This document shows, piece by piece, positions 7,639 through 19,274 of a stretch of DNA of 64,000 nucleotides. Numbering within the stretch: position 1 is the first letter of the stretch; every line of letters starts with the position of its first letter. The stretch covers positions 62,001 to 126,000 of the forward strand of contig JBBCIS010000014.1 of the NCBI GenBank assembly GCA_037189845.1. The letters are read 5' to 3'. Below the pieces are notes generated by a model that saw nothing but the letters and a program-made list of their open reading frames with translations, ran no database searches and was not told where the DNA came from. The translations under genes were made by a program, and so were the position numbers. Source of the DNA: JAMLHH01 sp037189845 (GTDB lineage Bacteria > Bacteroidota > Bacteroidia > Chitinophagales > JADIYW01).

Positions 7639-9528
7639 ATGAATGCTGCTGCCAAATCTCTGATTTTTACAATCCTCTTAGGAATTTTTACAACGAGTGC
7701 TTTTGCAAACTGTGACGTGTGTCACGTAAAATTTCCGCAGACACAAAACAATATCAATCTCAATAACAATCAAACATTTTGTATTGAAAGCGGTGTGTTT
7801 AGTGGTAACATGAACATTAATGGTTCAAATGTAACAATCTGTATCAGTGAGGGAGCAACTTTCAGCCCGGGTAACTTTAGTTTCAAAAGTGGTTTGAAAA
7901 TCATTAACAGAGGAACATTTAATTTAGGTGGTTCTACAGTAGATGGAGCTGCAAGTGTAGAAAATTACGGAGTGATGAACGTTACCGGCAATCTGAACTT
8001 CAACAATAATCTGAATCTGACAAATCAGGCAAAGGGTGTCGTTACATTTTCTCAGAATTTTGAGCTGAAAAAAAGCTCAGTATTCATTAATAAAGGTTCA
8101 TTTATTATAAATGCAGAATTCAGTTCTGAAAAAACATCTTCATTCACAAATGAAGGTCATTTGAAAGTTAAAAATAACTTTAACCCGGGCGGATATTTCG
8201 TCAACAACGGATTTGTTGTAGCTCAGGGATTTATCAATATCAATCCAGAGTCAAATGTGACTAATAACTGTACATTTTACTCTAACTCAGGGTTTAACAA
8301 TAACAGTAACAATATCTTTTACAACTTTGGTCTGATCAGAGCTGACGGACCGGTTCAACTCAACGGAAACAGTAGCTACAGCCAGGGAAATCGCGGAATA
8401 TTAGTAGGGATCAGCCTTATTAACAATAGTCGTGTGATTGGATCCGGTAATTATTATTTCTCAGGAAGTACTACTAATCAGGCTCCTTTCGGTCAGGATG
8501 GAAAAGGCATCAATTTTTACGATGCTTCTAATAGTACAACAAGAATATTTGACACTGAAAACCAAAAGCCGCATGCATCAGTTACAAAGAATGTGATCGC
8601 AGCAGAAGACACAAGTATTATCAGTGGTGGTTGTTCTGATAACTTTCCTGTTCCGGTAGCTACAGATGTAGTGTACTACAGCCAGGCGAATAAAGTAGTA
8701 TATGTTCCGTTGCTGGAGATTGCATGGGATAATCAGGTAGGTTTAAATGTTGTAGCCACAAACTTGTTGTCACATGATAATATTCTGAGAAGAACAGCTC
8801 CTAATGGAAGAGCTGCTGCTAACTCGTTTGTAGATGAAGGAAAAGGTACATACTATTTCTATCCTGATCAAAGTATGATTGAGTTCCATCCGGAATTGGA
8901 TTATACCGGAGTGTCTTCAATTGATTATTTTGTAAAAAATGTCTTAGGGTATCGTTCTAATATCGCTTCGGTAACTATTATTATTGATCCGTCTCCGCTT
9001 CCGGTAGAAATGACCTATTTTAATGGTCAGCTGCAAAACAAAACAGTTGAATTGACTTGGGGAACAGCATCAGAAAAAAATAATGAGTACTTCCAGGTTG
9101 AAAGAAGTGCTGACGGAATAAATTATGAAGTGATCGGTAGAGCAGAAGGCCACGGAAACAGCGTTACGCCGGTCAACTACCAGTTCACAGATGCAGATCC
9201 TCTTTCTGGAGTAAGCTACTATAGATTATTACAGGTAGATTTTGATGGTCAATCAGAATTTTCTAAAGTGATCTCTGTAGAAAATAATGTGGTACAATCT
9301 GCTTTGAAAGTATTCCCGAACCCTGCACAGAATGTGTTGAATTTGAATGCACAAAAAACGATCACATCATATACTGTAATGGATATCAGAGGAGCAGTTT
9401 TAAAATCTTCAGTAGTTAAAAATGAAAGAGCTGTTGTTGCTTTGAATGAAATGGATGGTGGTATCTATCTGGTGAATATTCAATATGCTGACAACACCGG
9501 AGAAACAGTAAGGTTTATCAAAAACTAG
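7639..9528 (+). CDS. T9SS-secreted protein with type A sorting domain
   Basis: 629 residues. Signal peptide (SLIFTILLGIFTTSAFAN), then a CDVC motif and an Asn/Gly-rich, repeat-like region to about residue 270 (GTFNLGG, GVMNVTGNLNFNNN, GVVTFSQNF) that suggests a right-handed beta-helix. Residues about 450-550 form the fibronectin-like linker common in T9SS cargo (PVEMTYFNGQL, FQVERSADGINYEVIG, YYRLLQVDFDG). The C-terminal 73 residues from KVFPNPAQNVLNL to VRFIKN are a type A sorting domain, so the protein should cross the outer membrane by T9SS and be cleaved or attached at the surface. It has its own promoter and terminator. Ligand or function unknown; an adhesin-like role is plausible. Confidence 0.88.
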   Translation: MNAAAKSLIFTILLGIFTTSAFANCDVCHVKFPQTQNNINLNNNQTFCIESGVFSGNMNINGSNVTICISEGATFSPGNFSFKSGLKIINRGTFNLGGSTVDGAASVENYGVMNVTGNLNFNNNLNLTNQAKGVVTFSQNFELKKSSVFINKGSFIINAEFSSEKTSSFTNEGHLKVKNNFNPGGYFVNNGFVVAQGFININPESNVTNNCTFYSNSGFNNNSNNIFYNFGLIRADGPVQLNGNSSYSQGNRGILVGISLINNSRVIGSGNYYFSGSTTNQAPFGQDGKGINFYDASNSTTRIFDTENQKPHASVTKNVIAAEDTSIISGGCSDNFPVPVATDVVYYSQANKVVYVPLLEIAWDNQVGLNVVATNLLSHDNILRRTAPNGRAAANSFVDEGKGTYYFYPDQSMIEFHPELDYTGVSSIDYFVKNVLGYRSNIASVTIIIDPSPLPVEMTYFNGQLQNKTVELTWGTASEKNNEYFQVERSADGINYEVIGRAEGHGNSVTPVNYQFTDADPLSGVSYYRLLQVDFDGQSEFSKVISVENNVVQSALKVFPNPAQNVLNLNAQKTITSYTVMDIRGAVLKSSVVKNERAVVALNEMDGGIYLVNIQYADNTGETVRFIKN

Positions 9529-9548
9529 CCACATTAACTTATTTATAC

Positions 9549-9595
9549 AAACCTCCTGTGCATGAGAGAAGTGTACAGGAGGTTTCTTTTGTTTT
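9549..9595 (+). terminator. Rho-independent terminator
   Basis: 11-bp stem AAACCTCCTGT / ACAGGAGGTTT (9549-9559, 9575-9585) followed by a T-rich tract. Confidence 0.88.
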
Positions 9596-9658
9596 ATAAT
9601 ACAACATATCATTCTTTGAAATTTTACATAGAAGTATCTACAACTGCAATACTTTGTA

Positions 9659-9666
9659 TAAATTTG
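9659..9666 (+). promoter_or_regulatory. -7 box of thrS, nearly leaderless
   Basis: TAAATTTG fits TAnnTTTG; transcription should start near 9673, about 5 nt before the thrS ATG. An in-frame TTG at 9654 lies upstream of the box and cannot be the start of this transcript. Confidence 0.65.
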
Positions 9667-9677
9667 CGCACATTCTT

Positions 9678-11609
9678 ATGAGTCAGATAAATATAACTTT
9701 TCCCGATGGTGCTGTGCGTGAATATGCGCAAGGCATCAGCGCTATGGAAATCGCAAAAGGTATCAGTAATTCCTTGGCTAAAAAAGTTTTAGCAGCAAAG
9801 GTCAATGGTGAGGTTTGGGATGCAGGCAGACCTATTACGAATGATAGCACTATACAATTACTGACCTGGGACGACACTGATGGAAAATCTACATTCTGGC
9901 ACTCTTCCGCACACTTGATGGCTGAAGCATTGGAATCTTTATATGAAGGAGTGAAATTTGGTATCGGTCCTCCGTTGGAAAGTGGGTTTTATTACGATAT
10001 AGATTTAGGCGGAAGAACTTTTTCATCCAATGATTTTGAAGCATTAGAGAAAAAAATGCGTCAGCTGGCAGAAAAGAAAAGCGATTTCGTCAGAAAAAGT
10101 GTTTCCAAAGCTGATGCAATTGAATACTTTAAAGAAAAAGGAGATCAGTATAAGCTCGAATTGATAGATGGCCTGGAAGATGGTCAGATTACATTCTATA
10201 CACAGGGAGATTTTACTGATTTATGCCGTGGACCACATATTCCTAATACCAGCCACATCAAAGCCATCAAGCTGACTAAGGTGGCAGGGGCTTACTGGAG
10301 GGGAGATGATACCCGTCCTCAGCTGACAAGAATCTATGGCGTTACATTTCCTAAGCAGGAAGATCTGGACGAATACAACAAGCTGATAGAAGAAGCCTTA
10401 AAACGCGATCACAGAAAATTAGGTCGTGAGTTAGAGTTATTTGCCTTTTCTGATAAGGTAGGTATGGGATTGCCGCTATGGTTGCCTAATGGTACTTTAG
10501 TAAGAGATAAGCTGGTGGATTTTCTCAAATCAGAGCAAATCAAAAGAGGTTACAAACCGGTCATGACTCCCCATATCGGGAAAAAAGATTTGTATGTAAC
10601 ATCCGGTCACTATGAGAAATACGGTAAAGATTCATTCCAGCCGATATTAACTCCGGAAGAGAATGAAGAATTTTTCCTCAAACCGATGAACTGTCCTCAC
10701 CACTGTGAGATATATAAATTTGTACCGAAATCCTATAAAGAGCTGCCGTACAGAGTAGCAGAATTCGGAACAGTATATCGTTATGAGCAGAGCGGTGAGC
10801 TGCACGGATTGACAAGAGTAAGAGGATTTACTCAGGATGATGCGCATATCTTCTGTACACCTGATCAATTGAAAAATGAGTTCAAGGAAGTAATTTCTTT
10901 GATTAAATATGTATTCGATAGATTAGGCTTTGAGAAGTTTACAGCACAGATTTCTTTGAGAGATCAGGAAGACAGAGCTAAATATATTGGTTCTGAAGAA
11001 AACTGGGAAAAAGCTGAAAGCGCAATCATTGAAGCGACAGAAGAAATGGGTCTGGAAACTGTAACAGAATACGGAGAAGCAGCCTTCTATGGTCCTAAGC
11101 TGGACTTTATGGTAAAAGATGCGATCGGCCGTTCATGGCAGTTAGGTACAGTACAGGTAGATTACAACCTGCCGGAAAGATTTGATCTGGAGTACATAGG
11201 AGCAGATAATGAAAAGCACAGACCTGTCATGATACACAGAGCACCGTTTGGATCTTTGGAAAGATTTATGGCAATTCTGATAGAAAACTGCGCCGGTAAT
11301 TTTCCGTTGTGGTTGGCTCCGAGACAAGTGGCCGTACTTCCTATCAGCGATAAATTCCTTTCATATGCAGAAGATGTTTTGAATACATTATTATATTCTG
11401 AAGTTAGAGCGCATATTGATTCCCGTGCAGAGAAGATCGGTAGAAAAATCCGTGATGCGGAGGTGAGTAAAATCCCTTATATGATTGTCATAGGAGAGAA
11501 AGAAGTGGAAAACGGAGTAGTTTCAATACGTCGTCATGGCAAAGGAGATGTAGGTCAAATGCCGGTAGAAGAATTTATGCGGCTATTGACAGAAGAAAAC
11601 TATCAATAA
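9678..11609 (+). CDS. thrS: Threonyl-tRNA synthetase
   Basis: 643 residues from ATG at 9678. Charges tRNA-Thr in the cytoplasm. Domains in order: N-terminal TGS ([13 protein letters not shown]), editing domain with [12 protein letters not shown] and DLCRGPHI, class II catalytic core (motif 2 region [28 protein letters not shown] with a zinc ligand, [17 protein letters not shown]), and anticodon-binding domain ([11 protein letters not shown] to the end). The frame extends eight codons upstream to TTG, but the -7 box overlaps that extension. It heads the conserved thrS-infC-rpmI-rplT order. Leader is very short, so no T-box-type regulation is possible. Confidence 0.97.
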   Translation: MSQINITFPDGAVREYAQGISAMEIAKGISNSLAKKVLAAKVNGEVWDAGRPITNDSTIQLLTWDDTDGKSTFWHSSAHLMAEALESLYEGVKFGIGPPLESGFYYDIDLGGRTFSSNDFEALEKKMRQLAEKKSDFVRKSVSKADAIEYFKEKGDQYKLELIDGLEDGQITFYTQGDFTDLCRGPHIPNTSHIKAIKLTKVAGAYWRGDDTRPQLTRIYGVTFPKQEDLDEYNKLIEEALKRDHRKLGRELELFAFSDKVGMGLPLWLPNGTLVRDKLVDFLKSEQIKRGYKPVMTPHIGKKDLYVTSGHYEKYGKDSFQPILTPEENEEFFLKPMNCPHHCEIYKFVPKSYKELPYRVAEFGTVYRYEQSGELHGLTRVRGFTQDDAHIFCTPDQLKNEFKEVISLIKYVFDRLGFEKFTAQISLRDQEDRAKYIGSEENWEKAESAIIEATEEMGLETVTEYGEAAFYGPKLDFMVKDAIGRSWQLGTVQVDYNLPERFDLEYIGADNEKHRPVMIHRAPFGSLERFMAILIENCAGNFPLWLAPRQVAVLPISDKFLSYAEDVLNTLLYSEVRAHIDSRAEKIGRKIRDAEVSKIPYMIVIGEKEVENGVVSIRRHGKGDVGQMPVEEFMRLLTEENYQ

Positions 11610-11615
11610 TTTTAA

Positions 11616-11623
11616 TATTTTTG
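11616..11623 (+). promoter_or_regulatory. -7 box for infC
   Basis: TATTTTTG fits TAnnTTTG and lies just after the thrS stop; predicted start about 11630, 14 nt before the TTG start of infC. Confidence 0.5.
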
Positions 11624-11643
11624 CACCAAAATAAAAATAGAAT

Positions 11644-12189
11644 TTGATACCTAGAGGAAGAATGGCCCAACCGGTCAAAAAGGTAAATGAACACAGGCTC
11701 AATCGTGAAATTACTGTTCCGCAAATCCGCTTAGTAGGTGATGGGGTAGAACCCGTTGTGATGCCTACTTCCAAAGCGATTGCACTTGCAGAAGAAAAAG
11801 AGTTGGACTTAGTGGAGATCTCTCCCAAAGCCGAACCGCCTGTTTGCAAGATCATGGATTATAAAAAATTCCTTTACGAGAAAAAGAAAAAAGAAAAGGA
11901 ATTAAAAGCGAAAGCACACAAAACAGAGATCAAAGAAATCAGATTTTCACCTAATACGGATGATCATGATTTGGATTTCAAAAAGAAACATGCTATCAAG
12001 TTTCTTCAGGAAGGTGCCAAAGTGAAAATTTATGTCCAGTTCAAAGGTAGAGCGATCATGTTCAAGGAAAGAGGTGAATTGTTGTTATTACAGTTTGCTC
12101 AGGGGCTTGAGGAGTATGGAGCACTGGAAAGTATGCCCAATTTGGAGGGTAAAAGAATGATAGCTTTTATAGCTCCAAAGAAAAAATAA
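11644..12189 (+). CDS. infC: Translation initiation factor IF-3
   Basis: 181 residues from TTG at 11644, or 175 from ATG at 11662. Binds the 30S subunit and proofreads initiator tRNA and start codon. The N-terminal domain (NREITVPQIRLVGDGVE, ALAEEKELDLVEISPKAEPPVCKIMDYKKFLYE) and C-terminal domain (KEIRFSPNTDDHDLDFKKKHAIKFL, GKRMIAFIAPKKK) are both intact. Start choice is open: the TTG gives an N terminus comparable to other IF-3 proteins, and infC genes are known for non-AUG starts used in autoregulation; the ATG at 11662 has AGAGGAAG before it, a rare Shine-Dalgarno-like site here. Confidence 0.95.
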   Translation: MIPRGRMAQPVKKVNEHRLNREITVPQIRLVGDGVEPVVMPTSKAIALAEEKELDLVEISPKAEPPVCKIMDYKKFLYEKKKKEKELKAKAHKTEIKEIRFSPNTDDHDLDFKKKHAIKFLQEGAKVKIYVQFKGRAIMFKERGELLLLQFAQGLEEYGALESMPNLEGKRMIAFIAPKKK

Positions 12190-12204
12190 ACATTTTTCAC
12201 TGAT

Positions 12205-12228
12205 TGTGAATAAAACATGTGAATAAAA
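12205..12228. repeat. 11-bp direct repeat upstream of rpmI promoter
   Basis: TGTGAATAAAA occurs at 12205-12215 and 12218-12228, just upstream of the rpmI promoter. It could be an operator pair or chance in AT-rich DNA. Confidence 0.35.
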
Positions 12229-12240
12229 AATGCTTTTTGG

Positions 12241-12270
12241 TTGGATGATATCTCAAAAAGCGTATCTTTG
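12241..12270 (+). promoter_or_regulatory. Promoter of rpmI-rplT
   Basis: TTG at 12241-12243, 19-nt spacer, TATCTTTG at 12263-12270. Predicted start near 12277, leaving a 17-nt leader; the ribosomal genes can thus be expressed apart from infC. Confidence 0.8.
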
Positions 12271-12293
12271 CAAACTCAAAAATAAAGGTAGCG

Positions 12294-12491
12294 ATGCCAA
12301 AGCAAAAAACAAATTCGAGCGCTAAAAAAAGATTCACCCTTACCGGCAGTGGTAAAGTGAAGAGAGCAAAAGCGTACAAACGCCATATTCTTACCAAAAA
12401 GAGCACAAAACAAAAGAGACGTCTTGGCCTTTCTGCGATCGTAGGATCTACAGAAATGAGCAACGTTAAAAAATTGCTCGTATTAAGTTAA
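12294..12491 (+). CDS. rpmI: Ribosomal protein bL35
   Basis: 65 residues, usual length. [20 protein letters not shown] is the conserved N terminus; the rest is Lys/Arg-rich. Component of the 50S subunit. It follows its own promoter and precedes rplT by 26 nt in the conserved infC-rpmI-rplT cluster. Confidence 0.97.
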   Translation: MPKQKTNSSAKKRFTLTGSGKVKRAKAYKRHILTKKSTKQKRRLGLSAIVGSTEMSNVKKLLVLS

Positions 12492-12517
12492 TTAAAACAA
12501 AGTAAAAGTTTAACGTC

Positions 12518-12862
12518 ATGCCTAGATCAGTCAATTCTGTAGCTGCTAAAGCAAGAAAGAAAAAAGTATTAAAAAGTGCGAAAGGTTATTTCGGTCGTCG
12601 TAAAAACGTTTGGACTGTAGCGAAAAATGCTGTAGAAAAAGGTTTAGGTTACGCTTACGTAGGTCGTAAATTAAAGAAAAGAGATTACAGAAGCATGTGG
12701 ATCGTACGTATCAATGCTGCTGTACGTGAGCACGGTTTGAGCTATTCAGTTTTCATCAACAAATTGAATGAAGCTGGTATCGATTTGAATCGTAAAGCGC
12801 TTGCTGACTTAGCTTTAAACAATCCGGAAGCTTTCCAGGCTATCGTTGAGAAAGTGAAATAG
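12518..12862 (+). CDS. rplT: Ribosomal protein bL20
   Basis: 114 residues. Conserved features: [50 protein letters not shown]. Binds 23S rRNA early in 50S assembly; in other bacteria it autoregulates its operon. Followed directly by a terminator. Confidence 0.98.
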   Translation: MPRSVNSVAAKARKKKVLKSAKGYFGRRKNVWTVAKNAVEKGLGYAYVGRKLKKRDYRSMWIVRINAAVREHGLSYSVFINKLNEAGIDLNRKALADLALNNPEAFQAIVEKVK

Positions 12863-12885
12863 TCAATAGTACTAACAAAATCTAT

Positions 12886-12925
12886 AAAATAGGTTGTCAT
12901 AATTGGCAGCCTATTTTTATTTTTA
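12886..12925 (+). terminator. Terminator of rpmI-rplT
   Basis: Stem AAAATAGGTTG / CAGCCTATTTT (11 bp, one G-U pair) at 12886-12896 and 12907-12917, followed by TATTTTTA-type U tract. Confidence 0.85.
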
Positions 12926-12929
12926 GAGT

Positions 12930-14033
12930 ATGAGATACTTTTTTGTAGCAGCACTTGCATTCCTGATTTGGCAGAAGAGTGCCTGCGCTCTGCCTTTACG
13001 AGGATTCAATACCAATGCATTTTTGTATAATTTTTCTGACCAGAAGTTCACAGAAGCATATGCAGATACATTGAACCGCTTACAGCCTGAAATTCTAAGA
13101 TTTCCGGGTGGAACGATTGCCAATAAATACCATTTCTCAAAACCAGGTTATGGCCAGGGTTCTAATTTTGATCAAAAGACAGCACAAAATTATATTGTAG
13201 AGTTTGTCCGCCTGGTGAAATCTATGGAGAATCCGCCGAAAGTTCTTTACGTTATCAATATGTTTGAGCATTTCCACAAGCCCACTGTTTCTGACTGGGA
13301 TTTGATCGTGGAAAATCTGGCAGCAATTCTTTATCTCAAAAAGCAGGGAGTCCAAATCGCAGGAATAGAGCTGGGAAATGAGTTTTATATCTATCCGGTT
13401 ATCAGGGGCTGGGATATTAAGCTGCCTGAAAACATGGAAAAGCGGCTGCAAAAAGAGTCAGGTGATGATTGGTGGCCGGATACTTACAAAAAATACAACC
13501 GGTTGGCAAAATTGTATCACACTGCTATTAAGAAGATTGATCCTGAAATTCTGACAGGGATTCCGATGGGTTCATCTTTGAATAAAAATCATAAAAGATG
13601 GAATGCTTTTGCATATAAAATGGATTTTTCGGATGCTTACATACAGCATTGGTATGGACAGTTGAGTGAGGCCAATACAGACGAGGAAGCCGTGAGAAAT
13701 TTTGACCGGTTTGCAGAAAGAGTAGAGGCAAATATTGGTGAAATTAAACAAACGAAAAAGCAGATCTGGATTACTGAGTGGAACGGAATAGATTTTGGCT
13801 TCAGCAATAACAGAAATATTCACTGGCGGCAAACACCGCTGCACAGTCAGCTCAATGAAAAGCTGCAAAACATGTTTGATCGTCTGGATGTGAATATGAC
13901 GATTTATCATCGTGTATCTTCCGGGAAAGAAGGAAATACCTACAATCTGTTTAATGTAGACAAAGGGCAGATTTTTGTAAATAATACTTATTGGGATTTT
14001 TTGAAACCTCCATATAAAAACCTTTCCCGATAA
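12930..14033 (+). CDS. Exported clan GH-A-like glycoside hydrolase
   Basis: 367 residues with a short signal peptide (YFFVAALAFLIWQKSACA). The body reads as a TIM barrel like GH39/GH51/GH79: RFPGGTIANKYHF on an early strand, GIELGNEFY with the candidate acid/base Asn150-Glu151, and IWITEWNG with the candidate nucleophile Glu283. Spacing of the two Glu residues fits clan GH-A retaining enzymes. No carbohydrate-binding module or T9SS tail is seen, so it should be periplasmic. Substrate cannot be told; arabinofuranosidase, xylosidase or glucuronidase-like activity are options. The ATG is 5 nt after the rplT terminator. Confidence 0.72.
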   Translation: MRYFFVAALAFLIWQKSACALPLRGFNTNAFLYNFSDQKFTEAYADTLNRLQPEILRFPGGTIANKYHFSKPGYGQGSNFDQKTAQNYIVEFVRLVKSMENPPKVLYVINMFEHFHKPTVSDWDLIVENLAAILYLKKQGVQIAGIELGNEFYIYPVIRGWDIKLPENMEKRLQKESGDDWWPDTYKKYNRLAKLYHTAIKKIDPEILTGIPMGSSLNKNHKRWNAFAYKMDFSDAYIQHWYGQLSEANTDEEAVRNFDRFAERVEANIGEIKQTKKQIWITEWNGIDFGFSNNRNIHWRQTPLHSQLNEKLQNMFDRLDVNMTIYHRVSSGKEGNTYNLFNVDKGQIFVNNTYWDFLKPPYKNLSR

Positions 14034-14065
14034 TAAATGTTAGGGATTAAGAACTAGAAAAGAGC

Positions 14066-14668
14066 ATGAAAGATTTTGCATATTGGTGGAGCCAGGCATA
14101 TACATGGGAATCATACAAAGAACTAATCAAAGGTTTATTAGAAGAAGGTAAAACAACAGGCCCGCTTCAGTCCGAAGAAATGCTTGCTTATGCAAAGCTG
14201 AATTTGCAGAGGATGCAGCGCATAGAAAAAACTTTTAAAATTGATATAGAGCTGAGTGATCTGCTCACACGGGAAAATTTACCACCTTTCAAAGTTCTGG
14301 TGATTACAGAAGGTTGGTGCGGAGATGCTGCACAATCTGTTCCCGTTATAGCAGAAATTGCAAGATTGTTCCCGGAAAAAACAGACCTGAAAATAATCTT
14401 AAGAGATACGGATACAGACCTGATTGATCAGTTTTTGACCGACGGCGGACGTTCTATTCCAATATTTATCTTTTTAGATGAAAACGATCAGCTGCTGGGA
14501 CATTGGGGGCCGCGTCCTCAGGAAGCGCAGCAATTATTTAAAGAAATGAAAGCAGCAGAGCTTCCCTTTCAGGAATTGGCAGAAAAGCTACATGGCTGGT
14601 ATGCTAAGGATAAAACACATTCTTTACAAAAAGAGCTTAGCAAGCTGGTGGGGACCTTTGAACTTTAA
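14066..14668 (+). CDS. Thioredoxin-fold protein with WCGD motif
   Basis: 200 residues, no signal peptide. The centre (FKVLVITEGWCGDAAQSVPV, LRDTDTDLIDQFLTDGGRSIPIFIFLDE) is a thioredoxin fold with the cis-Pro loop RSIPIF. The active site is WCGDA: only one cysteine is left, so disulfide exchange of the CxxC kind is impossible; a monothiol or binding role is likelier. N- and C-terminal helical extensions flank the fold. This family is common and uncharacterised in Bacteroidota and Firmicutes. It starts 32 nt after the glycosidase. Confidence 0.8.
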   Translation: MKDFAYWWSQAYTWESYKELIKGLLEEGKTTGPLQSEEMLAYAKLNLQRMQRIEKTFKIDIELSDLLTRENLPPFKVLVITEGWCGDAAQSVPVIAEIARLFPEKTDLKIILRDTDTDLIDQFLTDGGRSIPIFIFLDENDQLLGHWGPRPQEAQQLFKEMKAAELPFQELAEKLHGWYAKDKTHSLQKELSKLVGTFEL

Positions 14669-14739
14669 TATGTTGAATCGTTTCCCAATAAATTACCACA
14701 AAAGCTGAAAAGGATCATTACACCTCTTTCTACCAATTC

Positions 14740-14769
14740 AAATTAAAACGGCTTCCCTCAGGAAACCGT
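14740..14769 (-). terminator. Probable terminator after katG
   Basis: On the reverse strand ACGGTTTCC / GGAAGCCGT pair with one mismatch around loop TGAG and are followed by TTTTAATTT. It sits just past the katG stop. Confidence 0.55.
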
Positions 14770-14791
14770 AATTATTTTGTCGAGCTAAAAT

Positions 14792-17298
<2,507 letters not shown>

Positions 17299-19113
17299 TT
17301 ATATCTGGTATTGCAGTTTCAGCAGATTAAGATATATGCCATTTTCTTTTGCAGATAATTCATCATGGTTGCCGGACTCTACAATAGCCCCGTTTTGAAC
17401 TACCAGAATTTTATCTGCTTTCCTGATGGTGGATAACCTGTGAGCAATGACGATAGATGTTCTGTTTTGCATGAGCTTTTCCAATGCTTCCTGAACCAGC
17501 TTCTCTGATTCTGAATCCAGGGCGCTGGTGGCTTCATCCAGCAGAAGTATAGCAGGATTTTTAAGAATAGCTCTGGCAATTGCAATTCTTTGTCTTTGAC
17601 CACCGGATAATTTAATCCCCCGTTCACCTACCAGAGTTTCAAAACCTTCAGGGAATTTTTGAATGAAATCAAGGCAATTTGCCTGTCTTGCCGCTTCGAT
17701 GATTTCTTCTTCAGTAGCATTTAAATTTCCATAAGTAATATTTTCCCGGATAGTGCCCCCAAATAAAATGACTTCCTGAGGTACAATAGCTATTTTTGAA
17801 CGCACATCCTGTACTTTCATGGAATGGGTGTCTTTCTGATCAATTAAGATTTGTCCACCCTGAATTTTATAGTACTGAAGTAAAAGCTGGATAATAGTGG
17901 ATTTACCTGCTCCTGATGGCCCTACTAACGCTACAGTTTGTCCGGCAGGAATTTTAAAGCTCAGATCTTTGAAGATCTGAATATCAGGACGGGAAGGATA
18001 GGCAAAAGATACATTTTTGTATTCAATTTGTCCTTGAGCAGAAGCTGGTGCTACAGGTGCAATTTTTGTCTCCGATTCCATATTCAATACTTCTACAATC
18101 CGGTCTGCCGCACCTAATGAACTGACAATCTTACTCCATAGCTCTCCCATTCCGGCTACTGATCCTCCGATGAAGATTGTATAACCTACATAAGCCAGAA
18201 GAGAACCGATCGTAATCGTACCGTCTTCCACCAGACCTGTTGCCCGCCATAAAACGAAAACAAGCGCTCCTATGAATGCCAATAAAATAAATGAGATAAA
18301 TCCACCTCTGTAAACGGCAGCTTTGATAGCCAGCTTTTTGATGATTTCCACTGCATTCCTGTATTTTTTGCTTTCATACCATTCTGTGGTGTAAGCTTTT
18401 ACAGTATGTATGTTCTGAAATGATTCTTCAGCAATGATAGTAGCGTCTGCTGTGGCTGCTAAAACTTTTTTGGAGATTTTTTTAATGAACTTACTCAGGT
18501 AGATCGCCAGAATAACAATCGATGGTATCAGTACAATGATGGTTGCGGTCAATTGGGGGGAAATAATAGCAATAATAATAGTACCGCCTATCAGACTGGC
18601 AATCTGACGTGCAAACTCCGCCAGATTCAGTGAAATTAATTCCTGAATGTTATTGATATCTGTAGACAATCTGCTGATAAGATCGCCGGTACGGGATTTC
18701 TCAAAATACGGAATATTCAGGGAAATATATTTGGAGAACAGGTCGGAACGTACATCCGCTAATACTCTTTCGTTTACTTCTGCGAAAATATAGATCCTTG
18801 CAAAGGAGAAAATTGCTTGCAGCAGTATTATGATGATGAGTAATACCGCCAGTTGATTTCTGCTGTCAAAAGTGTATTGCAAGCCCATTTTGTCTATGAT
18901 AAATGGTTTGCCCTGAGCTATATCTGCCATCATGGAGATCAGAAACGGAAAAAACAGAAAGGTTAAAGTTGAAAGCAGCAGGGAAAATAGCCCGACAAAG
19001 AATAGTAGTTTATGTGGACGCATATATTCCATCAATCTCATGAAAGATTGTACAGATTTTTTTGAAATACGCTTGTTGGTTATTTGTTTTTCCTGTGAGT
19101 CGTTTTCTTGCAC
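17299..19113 (-). CDS. ABC exporter, permease fused to ATPase (MsbA/ABCB type)
   Basis: 604 residues. Six-helix type 1 exporter domain (about residues 30-330, e.g. LLFFVGLFSLLLSTLTFLFF) followed by the ATPase: Walker A GPSGAGKST 398-406, Q-loop VPQEVILFG, signature LSGGQ 502-506, Walker B ILLLDEATSALD with Glu527, H-loop His558. Works as a homodimer in the inner membrane; substrate (lipid, peptide or drug) cannot be told. The start is GTG. A reverse-strand -7 box TAACTTTG lies 21 nt upstream of it. Confidence 0.92.
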   Translation of the reverse strand: MQENDSQEKQITNKRISKKSVQSFMRLMEYMRPHKLLFFVGLFSLLLSTLTFLFFPFLISMMADIAQGKPFIIDKMGLQYTFDSRNQLAVLLIIIILLQAIFSFARIYIFAEVNERVLADVRSDLFSKYISLNIPYFEKSRTGDLISRLSTDINNIQELISLNLAEFARQIASLIGGTIIIAIISPQLTATIIVLIPSIVILAIYLSKFIKKISKKVLAATADATIIAEESFQNIHTVKAYTTEWYESKKYRNAVEIIKKLAIKAAVYRGGFISFILLAFIGALVFVLWRATGLVEDGTITIGSLLAYVGYTIFIGGSVAGMGELWSKIVSSLGAADRIVEVLNMESETKIAPVAPASAQGQIEYKNVSFAYPSRPDIQIFKDLSFKIPAGQTVALVGPSGAGKSTIIQLLLQYYKIQGGQILIDQKDTHSMKVQDVRSKIAIVPQEVILFGGTIRENITYGNLNATEEEIIEAARQANCLDFIQKFPEGFETLVGERGIKLSGGQRQRIAIARAILKNPAILLLDEATSALDSESEKLVQEALEKLMQNRTSIVIAHRLSTIRKADKILVVQNGAIVESGNHDELSAKENGIYLNLLKLQYQI

Positions 19114-19133
19114 CTCAGAATGAGTTTAGGGTG

Positions 19134-19141
19134 CAAAGTTA
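19134..19141 (-). promoter_or_regulatory. -7 box for ABC exporter
   Basis: Reverse strand TAACTTTG; predicted start about 14 nt before the GTG start codon. No clear TTG upstream. Confidence 0.55.
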
Positions 19142-19200
19142 ACAGCTTATTGTCCTCTAACATGAAGAAGCGGGAAAACATGACATTTATATGATAATAG

Positions 19201-19245
19201 AAGAGCTTGTTCATTACCCGCCTTTGGAAATGAAAGTAAGCTCTT
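19201..19245. other. Long intergenic hairpin between HPP gene and ABC exporter
   Basis: AAGAGCTT (19201-19208) pairs with AAGCTCTT (19238-19245), and inside it TTCATT pairs with AATGAA. No U tract follows on either strand, so it may be a 3'-end structure of the HPP transcript rather than a classical terminator. Confidence 0.4.
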
Positions 19246-19274
19246 GCTGTGTAGCTTATAATTAAAGCTGTCAG

